Positions 1 through 9,611 are shown, counted from the first letter of the stretch. The stretch is DNA of 51,098 bases from Mizugakiibacter sediminis (GCF_000953855.2 NZ_DF970218.1:1-51098); one strand, 5' to 3'. Notes: generated from the sequence alone by a model not told the origin. Program-made: numbers and translations.

Positions 1-1
1 G

Positions 2-448
2 CCGGCGGCGAGCGCCTCCGGCGTCGCCGCGGCGACGCCGCCCGCCGCCGCGCCGGGCGCGACGCGCAGCGTCGACGGCGTGACCTGGCGCTGGCCGGCC
101 GACGGTCCCCTGCTGTCGCGCTTCCAGAGCGGCGATCCGACGCGGCAGGGCATCGACATCGCCGGCAAGTCCGGCGATGCGGTGCGCGCGGCCGCCGACG
201 GCGTCGTGGTCTACAGCGGCAACGGCCTGATCGGCTACGGCGAGCTGATCATCGTCAAGCACTCGGACAGCTACCTGTCCGCCTACGGCCACAACCGGCG
301 GCGGCTGGTCAAGGAGGGCGACCGCGTCGTCGCCGGGCAGCAGATCGCCGAGATGGGCGCCAGCGGCGCGCCGCGCGACGAGCTGCACTTCGAGGTGCGC
401 CGCGACGGCAAGCCGGTCGACCCGCTCGGCTTCCTGCCGCCGCGCTGA
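2..448 (+). CDS. nlpD: NlpD-like murein hydrolase activator, C-terminal part (5' end outside window)
   Basis: The open frame runs in from the left edge; 148 residues are visible. An Ala/Pro-rich linker (about residues 1-26) leads into a LytM/M23 domain (about 35-145) with GIDIAGKSG, ADGVVVYSG, YGELIIVKH, SAYGHN and a terminal ELHFEVR. Active M23 peptidases have a histidine just before the GID motif as the first zinc ligand; here that stretch reads TRQGIDIAG, so the site looks degenerate. Known NlpD and EnvC proteins are likewise inactive and instead switch on periplasmic amidases at the division septum. I infer that role here. The signal peptide and any LysM domain would lie upstream of the window. 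The stop codon lies inside a short palindrome shared with the convergent gene at 458-841. An active M23 peptidase is the less likely alternative. Confidence 0.85.
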   Translation, partial: PAASASGVAAATPPAAAPGATRSVDGVTWRWPADGPLLSRFQSGDPTRQGIDIAGKSGDAVRAAADGVVVYSGNGLIGYGELIIVKHSDSYLSAYGHNRRRLVKEGDRVVAGQQIAEMGASGAPRDELHFEVRRDGKPVDPLGFLPPR

Positions 449-457
449 GCGCGGCGC

Positions 458-841
458 TCAGCCGGCGCCGGTTTCCAGGATGAACGCCGCCACCACGCGG
501 CGGCCCTCGCCGGCCAGCACGTTGTAGGTGCGGCTGGCGGCGGCGTTGTCCATCACCTCGATGCCGACGCGGCGCTGCAGGAACGCCGCCATCACCGCCG
601 CGGCGGGAAAGCGCTGGCGCGCGCCGGTGCCGAGCAGCACCACTTCCGGCCGCAGGGCGAGGATGGCCTCGATGTGCGCCTCGGCGATGGCGCCGACGTC
701 CGCTACCGGCCAATCCTCGAGCAGGGTTTCGCGCGCCAGCACGAAACTGCGCGTCAGCACGCGGTCGACCACGGTGACGCTGCGCGCGTCGCCGCGGCGC
801 ACGAACAGGTAGTCGCCCGGGCGTTCGAGGTTCAGTTCCAT
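458..841 (-). CDS. Mth938-like domain-containing protein
   Basis: This 127-residue protein is small and soluble, with no signal peptide or membrane segment. It has the compact fold signature of the Mth938/NDUFAF3-like (formerly DUF498) family: an early GDYLFVRRG strand, a central RPEVVLLGTGARQRFP motif, then an ASRTYNVLAGEGR loop. The mitochondrial relative NDUFAF3 helps assemble complex I; the bacterial members have no firmly established reaction. A complete nuo operon lies about 9 kb away, which is suggestive but not evidence of function. The gene starts 13 bases after the end of yhbY on the same strand, so the two are probably co-transcribed. It is convergent with nlpD, with 9 bases between stop codons. 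Family assignment is confident; function is unknown. Confidence 0.85.
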   Translation of the reverse strand: MELNLERPGDYLFVRRGDARSVTVVDRVLTRSFVLARETLLEDWPVADVGAIAEAHIEAILALRPEVVLLGTGARQRFPAAAVMAAFLQRRVGIEVMDNAAASRTYNVLAGEGRRVVAAFILETGAG

Positions 842-854
842 CGCCAGGCTTCCG

Positions 855-1151
855 TCAGCGCGGCAGCGCCAGCTTCGGCTCGTCGGCGTTGCGGCGGTAG
901 AGGCAGGCGATGTGGCCGATCTGCTGCACCAGCTCGGCGCCGCTGCCCGCGAGCAGCGCCTGCACCTGTGCCGCGCGCGCGGCGCGGTCTTCGCCGGCCA
1001 GCTTGACCTTGATCAGCTCGTGATGATCGAGCGCGAGCGAAAGTTCCTTCAGCACCGCCTCGCTGACGCCTTTGGCGCCGAGCAGGATCACCGGCTTGAG
1101 CGGATGGGCGAGGCCGCGCAGGTAGCGGCGCTGGGTCGGGGAGAGCGGCAT
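855..1151 (-). CDS. yhbY: YhbY-type CRM-domain RNA-binding protein
   Basis: The 98-residue protein is a single CRS1/YhbY (CRM) domain. The opening [27 protein letters not shown] contains the family's GAKG-type loop, and [11 protein letters not shown] follows in the middle. The E. coli homologue binds pre-50S ribosomal particles, so a role in large-subunit assembly is likely. The gene is divergent from rlmE (start codons about 90 bases apart), the same arrangement as yhbY/rlmE-ftsH in E. coli, which strengthens both calls. The Mth938-like gene follows 13 bases downstream on the same strand. Length and start match the family. Confidence 0.92.
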   Translation of the reverse strand: MPLSPTQRRYLRGLAHPLKPVILLGAKGVSEAVLKELSLALDHHELIKVKLAGEDRAARAAQVQALLAGSGAELVQQIGHIACLYRRNADEPKLALPR

Positions 1152-1242
1152 CGTTCAGGTTCGCGATCGCGGCGGCGAAGACGAAAAGGGTATCATGCGG
1201 CCGTCCATTCCCGTACGCGTACGTGCGCCCGCCGATCCCATC

Positions 1243-1863
1243 ATGCCGCGCAGCAAGAGCAGCGCCCGCTGGCTGCGGGAGCATTTCGACGACGTCTACG
1301 TCAAGCGCGCGCAGGCGCAGGGCCTGCGTTCGCGCGCGGCGTTCAAGCTCGAGGAGCTGATCGAGCGCGACCGTCTGCTGAAGCCGGGCATCACCGTGGT
1401 CGACCTCGGCGCCGCGCCCGGCGGCTGGTCGCAGGTGGTGCGCGAGCGGCTCGGCGATCGCGGCCGGGTGATCGCGCTGGACATCCTGCCGATGCAGGGC
1501 ATCGCCGGCGTGGAATTCCTGCAGGGCGACTTCCGCGAAGACGCCGTGCTGAAACGGCTGGAAGGCCTGCTCGGCGGGCAGAAAGTCGACCTTGTCCTGT
1601 CGGACATGGCCCCCAATATGACGGGTGTGGCCGTGGCCGACCAGGCGCGGGCGATGGATCTGGCCGAACTGGCCCTGGACTTTGCCCGCGCCTGGCTGAA
1701 GCCGGGCGGGGCGTTCCTGGTGAAGCTGTTCCAGGGGACGGGTTTCGACGATTACCTGCGCAGGTTGCGCGCCGACTTCGAGCGGGTGACCATGCGCAAA
1801 CCGAAGGCCTCGCGCGCGCGTTCGCGCGAGGTCTACGCGCTGGCGACCGGCCGCCGCGGCTGA
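1243..1863 (+). CDS. rlmE: 23S rRNA (uridine(2552)-2'-O)-methyltransferase
   Basis: RlmE (FtsJ/RrmJ) methylates the 2'-O of U2552 in the peptidyl-transferase centre of assembled 50S subunits, using S-adenosylmethionine. Visible features are the conserved opening [17 protein letters not shown], the AdoMet-binding motif [13 protein letters not shown] (about residues 50-62), the acidic ALDILPM motif and [12 protein letters not shown] with the catalytic aspartate. The catalytic lysines fit KLEEL near residue 35 and VKLFQG near 160. An in-frame ATG at 1195 would add 16 Pro/Arg-rich residues; I prefer 1243 because it gives the family N-terminus and 206 residues. ftsH begins 27 bases downstream and is probably in the same operon, as in E. 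coli. A TATCAT hexamer at 1191-1196 could be a -10 box, but no convincing -35 accompanies it. Confidence 0.95.
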   Translation: MPRSKSSARWLREHFDDVYVKRAQAQGLRSRAAFKLEELIERDRLLKPGITVVDLGAAPGGWSQVVRERLGDRGRVIALDILPMQGIAGVEFLQGDFREDAVLKRLEGLLGGQKVDLVLSDMAPNMTGVAVADQARAMDLAELALDFARAWLKPGGAFLVKLFQGTGFDDYLRRLRADFERVTMRKPKASRARSREVYALATGRRG

Positions 1864-1890
1864 ATCGCCGGCCTGGAGAGTGAGAGTCCG

Positions 1891-3819
<1,929 letters not shown>

Positions 3820-3877
3820 GCCCGCGCGGCGTCCGCGCAGCCGCGGGCGCCGCCTTCCCCGCGCCGCGCCTCGCCGC

Positions 3878-4780
3878 ATGTTCGACACCACGCCGACCCT
3901 CGACTGCGCCGGCCGCCCGCTGGCGCTGGACCGCCCGCGCATCTGCGGCATCCTCAACGTCACTCCCGATTCGTTCTCCGACGGCGGCCGCTATCTCGAT
4001 CCGGCGCGCGCGCTGGAGCACGCGCTGCGCATGGTCGAGGAGGGCGCCGACCTGATCGACGTCGGCGGCGAGTCCACGCGCCCGGGCGCGGAGGCGGTCG
4101 ACGCCGCCGCCGAGATCGCGCGCGTGGTGCCGGTGATCGAGGCGGTCGCCGCGCGCGTCGCCGTGCCGGTCGCCGTCGACACCTCCAAGCCGGAGGTGAT
4201 GCGCGCCGCGGTGGCCGCGGGCGCCGGTCTGATCAACGACGTGTACGCGCTGCGCCGCGAGGGCGCGCTGGATGCCGTGGCGGAGTTGAAGGTGCCGGTG
4301 TGCGTGATGCACATGCAGGGCGAGCCGCGCACCATGCAGGAGGCGCCGCGCTACGACGACGTGGTCGCCGAAGTGCACCGCTTCCTGACCGAGCGCCTGT
4401 TCGCCTGCGAGATGGCCGGCATCGAGCGCCGGCGCGTGCTGGTCGATCCCGGCTTCGGTTTCGGCAAGACCCTCGAGCACAACCTGGCGCTGCTGCGCGC
4501 GCTGGAGCGCTTCCGCGATCTCGGCGCCGGCCTGCTGGTCGGCCTGTCACGCAAGTCGATGATCGGCGCGCTGACCGGCCGTGCCGCGCCGGAACAGCGC
4601 GCCGCCGGCTCGGCCGCGGCGGCACTGATCGCGGCGCAGCGCGGCGCCCGCATCGTGCGCGTGCACGACGTCGCCGCCACCCGCGATGCGCTGGCGGTGT
4701 GGCAGGCCGTGGCGTCGGGCGAGGCCGCGCCGGCGCGCGCGCCGGCGCCGGCCAAACCGCGCTGGGACGACGACGACTGA
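3878..4780 (+). CDS. folP: dihydropteroate synthase
   Basis: FolP condenses 6-hydroxymethyl-7,8-dihydropterin diphosphate with p-aminobenzoate in folate synthesis and is the sulfonamide target. The 300 residues form a TIM barrel. Visible motifs are ILNVTPDSFSDGG (about 26-38), IDVGGESTRPGA, GLINDVYALR, CVMHMQGEPRTMQ, VDPGFGFGKTLEHN, LVGLSRKSMIG and IVRVHDVAATRDAL. The C-terminus has a short Ala/Pro linker and an acidic end (RWDDDD) beyond the catalytic core, making the protein slightly longer than E. coli FolP. The gene follows ftsH after 58 bases and precedes glmM, the E. coli order ftsH-folP-glmM. A palindromic repeat element begins 6 bases after its stop codon and may act as or contain its terminator. 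Confidence 0.97.
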   Translation: MFDTTPTLDCAGRPLALDRPRICGILNVTPDSFSDGGRYLDPARALEHALRMVEEGADLIDVGGESTRPGAEAVDAAAEIARVVPVIEAVAARVAVPVAVDTSKPEVMRAAVAAGAGLINDVYALRREGALDAVAELKVPVCVMHMQGEPRTMQEAPRYDDVVAEVHRFLTERLFACEMAGIERRRVLVDPGFGFGKTLEHNLALLRALERFRDLGAGLLVGLSRKSMIGALTGRAAPEQRAAGSAAAALIAAQRGARIVRVHDVAATRDALAVWQAVASGEAAPARAPAPAKPRWDDDD

Positions 4781-4785
4781 GAGGC

Positions 4786-4924
4786 TGTGAAAAAACGGCC
4801 TCTCAGGCGAGCCATGGACGGCTCGCCGCGAAGCGAGCGCGTAAGCGCTTGTTTCGCGGGAGTGAGTCCGGGCATGTGCCGGACACACGACTGAAAAAAC
4901 TCACAGGACGTGAGTTTTTTCACA
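4786..4924. repeat. 139-bp palindromic MITE-like repeat element with 11-bp terminal inverted repeats
   Basis: The element is bounded by a perfect inverted repeat, TGTGAAAAAAC (4786-4796) and GTTTTTTCACA (4914-4924). Inside are stacked hairpins: GCGAGCC/GGCTCGC (4807-4826), an arm pair CCGCGAA/TTCGCGG around 4826-4857, TCCGG/CCGGA near 4867-4883, and a 13-bp stem TGAAAAAACTCAC/GTGAGTTTTTTCA (4892-4904 and 4910-4922) around the loop AGGAC. It fills most of the folP-glmM gap, has no credible coding potential, and could fold as a multi-stem RNA. The last stem, with A and T runs on either side, resembles a bidirectional rho-independent terminator. Whether it recurs elsewhere in the genome cannot be seen from this window. 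Confidence 0.7.
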
Positions 4925-5054
4925 AGCGCCGAGCCCGGCTTCGGCCGCGGGGGGGCGCGGCCCGGCCGGCTTGCGCTATCGCGGCCGAAGTCGCCCGCAC
5001 AAGCGCTATGCTGTTGCACCGGCCCCAGCACCCAAGCCTCGAATCAGCGACCCC

Positions 5055-6440
5055 ATGCCCGAGTCCCGAGTCCCGAATCCCGAGTCCCGCAAATACTTCG
5101 GCACCGACGGCATCCGCGGCCGCGTCGGCGAATGGCCGATCACCGCCGAGTTCATGCTGAAGCTGGGCCGCGCCGCGGGCGCCGTGCTGGGCGGCGACGA
5201 CGGCCGCGCGACCGTGCTGATCGGCAAGGACACGCGCGTATCCGGCTACATGTTCGAATCCGCGCTGGAGGCCGGCCTGGTCGCCGCCGGCGCCGACGTG
5301 CGCCTGCTCGGCCCGATGCCGACGCCGGCGGTGGCCTACCTGACCCGCTCGCTGCGCGCCAGCGCCGGCATCGTCATCAGCGCCTCGCACAATCCGCACC
5401 AGGACAACGGCATCAAGTTCTTTTCCGCGCAGGGCGAGAAACTGGACGATGCGGTCGAGACGGCGATCGAGCGCGAGGTCGACGCGCCGTTCGTCACCGT
5501 GCCGTCCGAGCGCCTCGGCAAGGCGCTGCGCGTGGCCGACGCGCCGGCGCGCTACGTCGAGTACTGCAAGGCCACGGTGCCCGCGGGTTTCAGCCTGCGC
5601 GGCACGAAGCTGGTGCTCGACTGCGCGCACGGCGCCACCTACCAGGTGGCGCCGCGCGTGTTCGCCGAACTGGGCGCCGAAGTGACGACGATCGGCTGCG
5701 CGCCGGACGGCTTCAACATCAACCGCGACGTCGGTTCGACCCGCCCGAGCGCGCTGATGCGCGCGGTGCGCGAGCAGGGCGCCGACCTCGGCATCGCCTT
5801 CGACGGCGACGGCGACCGCGTGCAGATGGTCGACCACGCCGGCGCGCTCGCCGACGGCGACGACCTGCTGTACGTGCTCGCCTGCGACTGGCATGCGCGC
5901 GGCCTGCTGCGCGGTCCGCTGGTCGGCACGCTGATGAGCAACTACGGCCTGGAGCGCGCGCTGGCGCGCATGGGCGTGCCGTTCCTGCGCGCCAAGGTCG
6001 GCGACCGCTACGTGCTGCAGCTGCTGCGCGAGCACGGCGGCGTGCTCGGCGGCGAAACCTCGGGCCACATCCTCTGCCTCGACCGCGCCAGCACCGGCGA
6101 CGGCATCGTCAGCGCGCTGGCGGTGCTCGACGCGCTGCAACGCGGCGGGCGCACGCTGGCGGAGGCGCGCGAGGGCCTGCGCAAGCTGCCGCAGACCACG
6201 GTCAACGTCGCCGCCGCCGGCGGCGCGGCGCTGGTGGCGGACGTCGGGGTGCAGCAGGCGCTGGGCGAGGCGCAGCGCGCGCTGGAGGGGCGCGGCCGCG
6301 TCGTGCTGCGCCCGTCCGGCACCGAGCCGGTGGTGCGCGTCACCGTCGAGGCGACGGACGCGGAGGAAGTGCGGCAACTGGTCGCCAGGCTCGCGGACGC
6401 CGTCCGCAGCGCGGCGCGTGCGCAGGCGCAGACGGCATGA
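5055..6440 (+). CDS. glmM: phosphoglucosamine mutase with a repeat-derived N-terminus
   Basis: GlmM converts glucosamine-6-phosphate to glucosamine-1-phosphate for UDP-GlcNAc, and hence peptidoglycan and LPS. Motifs are the [13 protein letters not shown] opening, phosphoserine loop VISASHNP with catalytic Ser111, the magnesium site FDGDGDRVQ, sugar-binding GETSGHI and phosphate-binding [11 protein letters not shown]. The protein is 461 residues. E. coli GlmM starts [14 protein letters not shown]; here residues 2-12 ([11 protein letters not shown]) are encoded by tandem 7-bp repeats at 5058-5089, an extension of about 9 residues. No in-frame start lies between 5055 and the conserved core, and the ATG at 5055 has no clear Shine-Dalgarno sequence. 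The frame stays open upstream to 4971, but that part does not look like protein. The stop overlaps the next start (ATGA). Confidence 0.96.
   Translation: MPESRVPNPESRKYFGTDGIRGRVGEWPITAEFMLKLGRAAGAVLGGDDGRATVLIGKDTRVSGYMFESALEAGLVAAGADVRLLGPMPTPAVAYLTRSLRASAGIVISASHNPHQDNGIKFFSAQGEKLDDAVETAIEREVDAPFVTVPSERLGKALRVADAPARYVEYCKATVPAGFSLRGTKLVLDCAHGATYQVAPRVFAELGAEVTTIGCAPDGFNINRDVGSTRPSALMRAVREQGADLGIAFDGDGDRVQMVDHAGALADGDDLLYVLACDWHARGLLRGPLVGTLMSNYGLERALARMGVPFLRAKVGDRYVLQLLREHGGVLGGETSGHILCLDRASTGDGIVSALAVLDALQRGGRTLAEAREGLRKLPQTTVNVAAAGGAALVADVGVQQALGEAQRALEGRGRVVLRPSGTEPVVRVTVEATDAEEVRQLVARLADAVRSAARAQAQTA
5058..5089. repeat. 7-bp tandem repeat (CCCGAGT units) inside the glmM 5' coding end
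   Basis: Four contiguous 7-bp units, CCCGAGT, CCCGAGT, CCCGAAT and CCCGAGT, end in a partial CCCG. The same unit recurs at 29433-29511, 30078-30105 and 45976-46089. Here it lies directly after the ATG and is translated. Three units equal 21 bases, so the encoded peptide has a 7-residue period: PESRVPN then PESR. Confidence 0.9.
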
Positions 6441-7378
6441 GCATGCGGCAGGTCCCGACCCTCGACATCCGCCGCTACGACGGCGACCGCGCGGCCTTCG
6501 TCGCCGAGCTCGGCGCCGCCTACCGCGAGTTCGGCTTCTGCTGCATCAGCGGGCACGGCATCCCGGCCGCGCTGATCGACGGCGCCTACGACGCCTTCAA
6601 GCGCTTCTTCGCGCTGCCCGTCGACGTGAAGATGAAGTACCACGTGCCCGGCGGCGGCGGCGCGCGCGGCTACACGCCGTTCGGCGTGGAGACGGCCAAG
6701 GACAGCCGCTATCCCGACCTCAAGGAGTTCTGGCACATCGGCCGCGAGATCCCGCGCGATTCGCGCTACGCCGGCATCATGGCGCCCAACCTGTGGCCGG
6801 CGGAAGTGCCCGGCTTCCGCGAGCACGGCTACGGCCTGTACCAGGCGCTGGACCGGCTCGGCTCGCGCGTGCTGCGCGCGCTGGCCCTGCACATCGGCCT
6901 GCCGGAACGCTGGTTCGACGACAAGACCGACTTCGGCAACTCCATCCTGCGCCCGATCCACTACCCGCCGATCGAACGGGGCGACGTGCCCAACGTGCGC
7001 GCCGGCGCGCACGAGGACATCAACCTGATCACGCTGCTGGTCGGCGCCAGTGCGGAAGGGCTCGAGGTGCTGACCCGCGAGGGCCGCTGGCTGCCGATCA
7101 CCACGCAGGGCGACGCCATCGTGGTCAACATCGGCGACATGCTGCAGCGCCTGACCAACCACGTGTACCCGTCGACCACGCATCGCGTGGTCAACCCGCC
7201 GGGCGACGGCGCGCGCAAGCCGCGCTATTCGGTGCCGTTCTTCCTGCATCCGAACCCGGACTTCGTGATCGACGTGCTGCCGTCCTGCGTCAGCGCGGAC
7301 AACCCCAGCCGCTATCCCGAGCCGATTACCGCGCACGGCTACCTGCAGCAGCGCCTGCGCGAGATCCGCCTGATCTGA
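6437..7378 (+). CDS. isopenicillin N synthase family 2-oxoglutarate/Fe(II) dioxygenase
   Basis: The 313-residue protein has the layout of the IPNS-like oxygenase superfamily. The N-terminal DIOX_N region (about 6-115) includes [13 protein letters not shown]. The C-terminal jelly roll carries the iron triad H192-x-D194 ([11 protein letters not shown]) and H249 ([10 protein letters not shown]), plus the RxS motif R263-Y-S265 (KPRYSVPFF), which usually binds the 2-oxoglutarate carboxylate. All cofactor residues are present, so it should be active; the substrate cannot be read from sequence. The start overlaps the glmM stop as ATGA, implying translational coupling. A second ATG 6 bases on (6443) is also possible. 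Despite the family name there is no sign of a beta-lactam cluster around it. It is convergent with the dehydrogenase at 7386-8270, 7 bases away. Confidence 0.9.
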   Translation: MSMRQVPTLDIRRYDGDRAAFVAELGAAYREFGFCCISGHGIPAALIDGAYDAFKRFFALPVDVKMKYHVPGGGGARGYTPFGVETAKDSRYPDLKEFWHIGREIPRDSRYAGIMAPNLWPAEVPGFREHGYGLYQALDRLGSRVLRALALHIGLPERWFDDKTDFGNSILRPIHYPPIERGDVPNVRAGAHEDINLITLLVGASAEGLEVLTREGRWLPITTQGDAIVVNIGDMLQRLTNHVYPSTTHRVVNPPGDGARKPRYSVPFFLHPNPDFVIDVLPSCVSADNPSRYPEPITAHGYLQQRLREIRLI

Positions 7379-7385
7379 GGCGGGA

Positions 7386-8270
7386 TCAGTCGAGCACGCG
7401 GAAATCGCGCGAGCGGCGCGCGATCAGCTTAAGCGCGAGATCGTCGGGCAGCAGCTTGAACAGCGTCTTGATCGCGCGGTTGACGCGGCCGTTGACGTAC
7501 ACGACGTCGCCGCGTTCGACCGCATCCAGCCCCTGCGCGGCGACCGTATCGGCGTCCATCCACATGTAGCGCGGCATCTTCGACACCAGCGCGCGGGCGC
7601 CGGTGACGTCGTGGAACTCGCTGTAGGTGAAACCGGGGCAGAGCGCGCAGACGTGCACGCCGCGCGCACGGTTCTCCAGCGCCAGCGACTGCGAGAACCG
7701 GATCAGGTAGGCCTTCGACGCCGCATAGAGCGTGTGGCCGGTCGAACCGGGCAGGTGGCCGGCCAGCGAGGCGACGTTGACGATGCGGCCGTAGCCGCGC
7801 GCGCGCATGCCGGGCAGCAGGCGGTGCGCCAGTTCGGTGGGCGCGGTGATCAGCACCTGGATGAAATCGGCGTGGCGCTGCCAGGGGCTGGCCTCGAACG
7901 TGCCCGGCACGCCGTAGCCGGCGTTGTTGATCAGCACGTCGATCGGCAGATCGCGGCGCTGCAGTTCCGCGAGCAGCCGCGCCGGCGCCTGCGGATCGGC
8001 CAGGTCGGCGGGCAGCGCGACGGCGTCGATGCCGTGACGTTCGCGCAGCTCCGCGGCCAGCGCGTCGAGGCGCTCGGCGCGGCGCGCGGTCAGCACCAGC
8101 GCGTGGCCGCGCGCGGCGAGCGCGCGGGCGAAGGCCGCGCCGATGCCGGCGGAGGCGCCGGTGACGAGGGCGCGGCGCGGCGGCGAAGCCGCCGTCCGCG
8201 GCGCCGCGCCGCGGTCCGTCTGCGTTGCGTGCCGCGGCGGCGCGCCGTTATCCTCTGCGGTCTTTGCCAA
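7386..8270 (-). CDS. SDR family NAD(P)-dependent oxidoreductase, probable TTG start
   Basis: This is a classical short-chain dehydrogenase. It has a Rossmann glycine motif TGASAGIG (about residues 37-44 from the TTG), NNAGYG, a catalytic serine in VNVASLAGH, and the YAASK (Tyr-x3-Lys) pair. It reduces or oxidises an unknown substrate with NAD(P)(H). The C-terminal region (VVYVNGRVNRAIKTLFKLLP) resembles DltE/YqjQ-like SDRs. No ATG or GTG lies close before the core. The TTG at 8270 has GAGG 9 bases upstream and gives 294 residues with about 30 loosely structured N-terminal residues. A much longer frame reaching 8444 would run deep into tpiA and is unlikely. With this start, only 14 bases separate it from the divergent tpiA start. 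Confidence 0.85.
   Translation of the reverse strand: MAKTAEDNGAPPRHATQTDRGAAPRTAASPPRRALVTGASAGIGAAFARALAARGHALVLTARRAERLDALAAELRERHGIDAVALPADLADPQAPARLLAELQRRDLPIDVLINNAGYGVPGTFEASPWQRHADFIQVLITAPTELAHRLLPGMRARGYGRIVNVASLAGHLPGSTGHTLYAASKAYLIRFSQSLALENRARGVHVCALCPGFTYSEFHDVTGARALVSKMPRYMWMDADTVAAQGLDAVERGDVVYVNGRVNRAIKTLFKLLPDDLALKLIARRSRDFRVLD
8225..8254 (+). promoter_or_regulatory. candidate sigma70 promoter for tpiA
   Basis: TTGCGT (8225-8230) and TATCCT (8249-8254) are separated by 18 bases, which would place a transcription start near 8261, about 24 bases before the tpiA ATG. The site lies inside the predicted N-terminal coding part of the divergent dehydrogenase, so the two genes would share overlapping control DNA. 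Read by eye; modest match to consensus. Confidence 0.4.
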
Positions 8271-8284
8271 GCCGGATGCCCTCG

Positions 8285-9034
8285 ATGCGCAGGAAATTCG
8301 TCGCCGGGAACTGGAAGATGCACGGCTCGCGCAAGCAGGCCGCCGCGCTGGTCGCGGAGATCCTGGCGGGCATGCCGGACGGTCCCGAGATCGCGGTGTT
8401 CCCGCCGTTCCCCTATCTTGCGGAGCTGGCTGCGGCCTGTGCAAGCCGCGGGCTCGGCTTCGGCGGCCAGGACGTCAGCGAACACGCGGGGCAGGGCGCC
8501 TACACCGGCGAGGTGGCGGCGGCGATGCTCGCCGACGTCGGCTGCGCCTACGCGCTGGCCGGGCACTCCGAGCGCCGCCAGTATCACGGCGAAAGCGATG
8601 CGCGGGTGGCCGCCAAGGTCGAGGCGGCGCTGGGCGCCGGCCTGGTGCCGGTGCTGTGCGTCGGCGAGACGCTGGAGGAACGCGAAGCGGGCCGCACGGA
8701 GGCGGTGGTCGCACGCCAGCTCGCCGCGGCGGTGGAGCGCTGCGGCATCGCCGCGTTCGAGCGCGTCGTGGTGGCCTACGAGCCGGTATGGGCGATCGGC
8801 ACCGGCCGCACCGCGAGCCCCGCGCAGGCGCAGGAGGTGCATGCCTTCGTCCGTAGCCAATTGGCGAAAGCCGATGCTAGAATTTCGAAGCTGACCCGCA
8901 TCCTCTACGGCGGCAGCGTCAAGCCCGCGAATGCCGCGGACCTGTTCGCGCAGCCCGACGTGGATGGCGGCCTGATCGGCGGCGCCTCGCTGGCGGCGGC
9001 CGATTTCCTTGCGATCTGTCAGGCTGCGCGCTGA
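8285..9034 (+). CDS. tpiA: triose-phosphate isomerase
   Basis: TpiA interconverts dihydroxyacetone phosphate and glyceraldehyde-3-phosphate in glycolysis and gluconeogenesis. The 249 residues show the barrel motifs FVAGNWKMHGS with catalytic Lys11, YALAGHSERRQ with the catalytic histidine, VVAYEPVWAIGTG with the catalytic glutamate, and the phosphate-binding LYGGSVKPAN. The start at 8285 (MRRKF) aligns with the usual N-terminus; an in-frame ATG at 8276 would add three residues. Neither has a strong Shine-Dalgarno sequence. secG follows after 23 bases, so tpiA-secG form an operon. Confidence 0.97.
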   Translation: MRRKFVAGNWKMHGSRKQAAALVAEILAGMPDGPEIAVFPPFPYLAELAAACASRGLGFGGQDVSEHAGQGAYTGEVAAAMLADVGCAYALAGHSERRQYHGESDARVAAKVEAALGAGLVPVLCVGETLEEREAGRTEAVVARQLAAAVERCGIAAFERVVVAYEPVWAIGTGRTASPAQAQEVHAFVRSQLAKADARISKLTRILYGGSVKPANAADLFAQPDVDGGLIGGASLAAADFLAICQAAR

Positions 9035-9057
9035 ACGCGCGACCGGCAGGGAAGAAC

Positions 9058-9504
9058 ATGATCACCATCTTCAGCGTCTTCTACATCCTGATCGCCGCGG
9101 CGATGATCGTGCTGATCCTGATCCAGCGCGGCGCCGGGGCGGACGCGGGTTCCGGTTTCGGCGGCGGCGCCTCGGCCACCGTGTTCGGCGCGCGCGGTTC
9201 CACCAATTTCCTCACCCGCACGACGTGGGTGCTGGCGGGTTTGTTCTTGCTGCTCAGCCTCGGCATGGGCATCTACGTCGGCCGTACGGGCGTCAGCAAG
9301 CCCGCCGACGACCTCGGCGTGATGTCCGGCGCGGCGACGCCTTCCGCTCCGGCCAAGCCGGCCGCGCCGGCGGCGGGCGGCAGCGAGGTGCCGCAGGCGA
9401 CGGCGCCGCCGGCGGCCAATGCCGGCGTGCCCGCGCCGCAGGCGGCGCCGGCCGCGTCCGCGGCGGGCAAGCCCGGTGCAAGCGGGCCCGCGAAGAACGA
9501 TTGA
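9058..9504 (+). CDS. secG: preprotein translocase subunit SecG
   Basis: SecG is the small accessory subunit of the SecYEG translocon. The 148 residues have two transmembrane helices (about 4-22 and 55-76) joined by a Gly/Ala-rich loop containing GADAGSGFGGGASATVFGARG, cut off at GSTNFLTRTTW, the standard SecG signature. Residues from about 85 on form an Ala/Pro/Ser-rich tail not present in E. coli SecG (about 110 residues). The tail is low-complexity and probably disordered on the membrane surface. The gene sits between tpiA and tRNA-Leu, reproducing the conserved secG-leuU neighbourhood. Only 12 bases separate its stop from the mature tRNA. Confidence 0.95.
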   Translation: MITIFSVFYILIAAAMIVLILIQRGAGADAGSGFGGGASATVFGARGSTNFLTRTTWVLAGLFLLLSLGMGIYVGRTGVSKPADDLGVMSGAATPSAPAKPAAPAAGGSEVPQATAPPAANAGVPAPQAAPAASAAGKPGASGPAKND

Positions 9505-9516
9505 TCGAGTGACCAT

Positions 9517-9601
9517 GCCCAGGTGGCGGAATTGGTAGACGCACTACCTTGAGGTGGTAGCGACGCAAGTCGTGGAGGTTCGAGTCCTCTCCTGGGCACC
9601 A
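9517..9601 (+). tRNA. tRNA-Leu (anticodon GAG), CCA encoded
   Basis: The 85-nt sequence folds as a type II cloverleaf. The acceptor pair is GCCCAGG/CCTGGGC, the anticodon arm CTACC-TTGAGGT-GGTAG puts GAG at 9551-9553, a long variable arm follows, and the T-arm loop is TTCGAGT. The 3' CCA (9599-9601) is genomically encoded. It reads CTC (and CTT) leucine codons and corresponds to E. coli leuU, which also follows secG. There is no terminator-like sequence between secG and the tRNA, so it is probably cut out of a longer mRNA. Confidence 0.97.
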
Positions 9602-9611
9602 CTGCTGCAAT

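Noticed and set aside
4971-5012. Candidate glmM promoter (TTGCGC at 4971 with TATGCT at 5007)
   Set aside because: The spacing is about 30 bases, far from the 16-19 needed, and no better -35 box was found.
5058-5089. Tandem repeats considered as a CRISPR-like array
   Set aside because: The units are 7 bp and contiguous with no spacers, and no cas gene is present.
4300-5160. Plus-strand open frame spanning the end of folP and the repeat element
   Set aside because: It is out of frame with folP, crosses a palindromic repeat, and shows only Arg/Ala-rich shadow sequence.
6437-7378. A beta-lactam biosynthesis gene, suggested by the isopenicillin N synthase family name
   Set aside because: There is no ACV synthetase, epimerase or expandase nearby; the family name covers many unrelated oxygenases.
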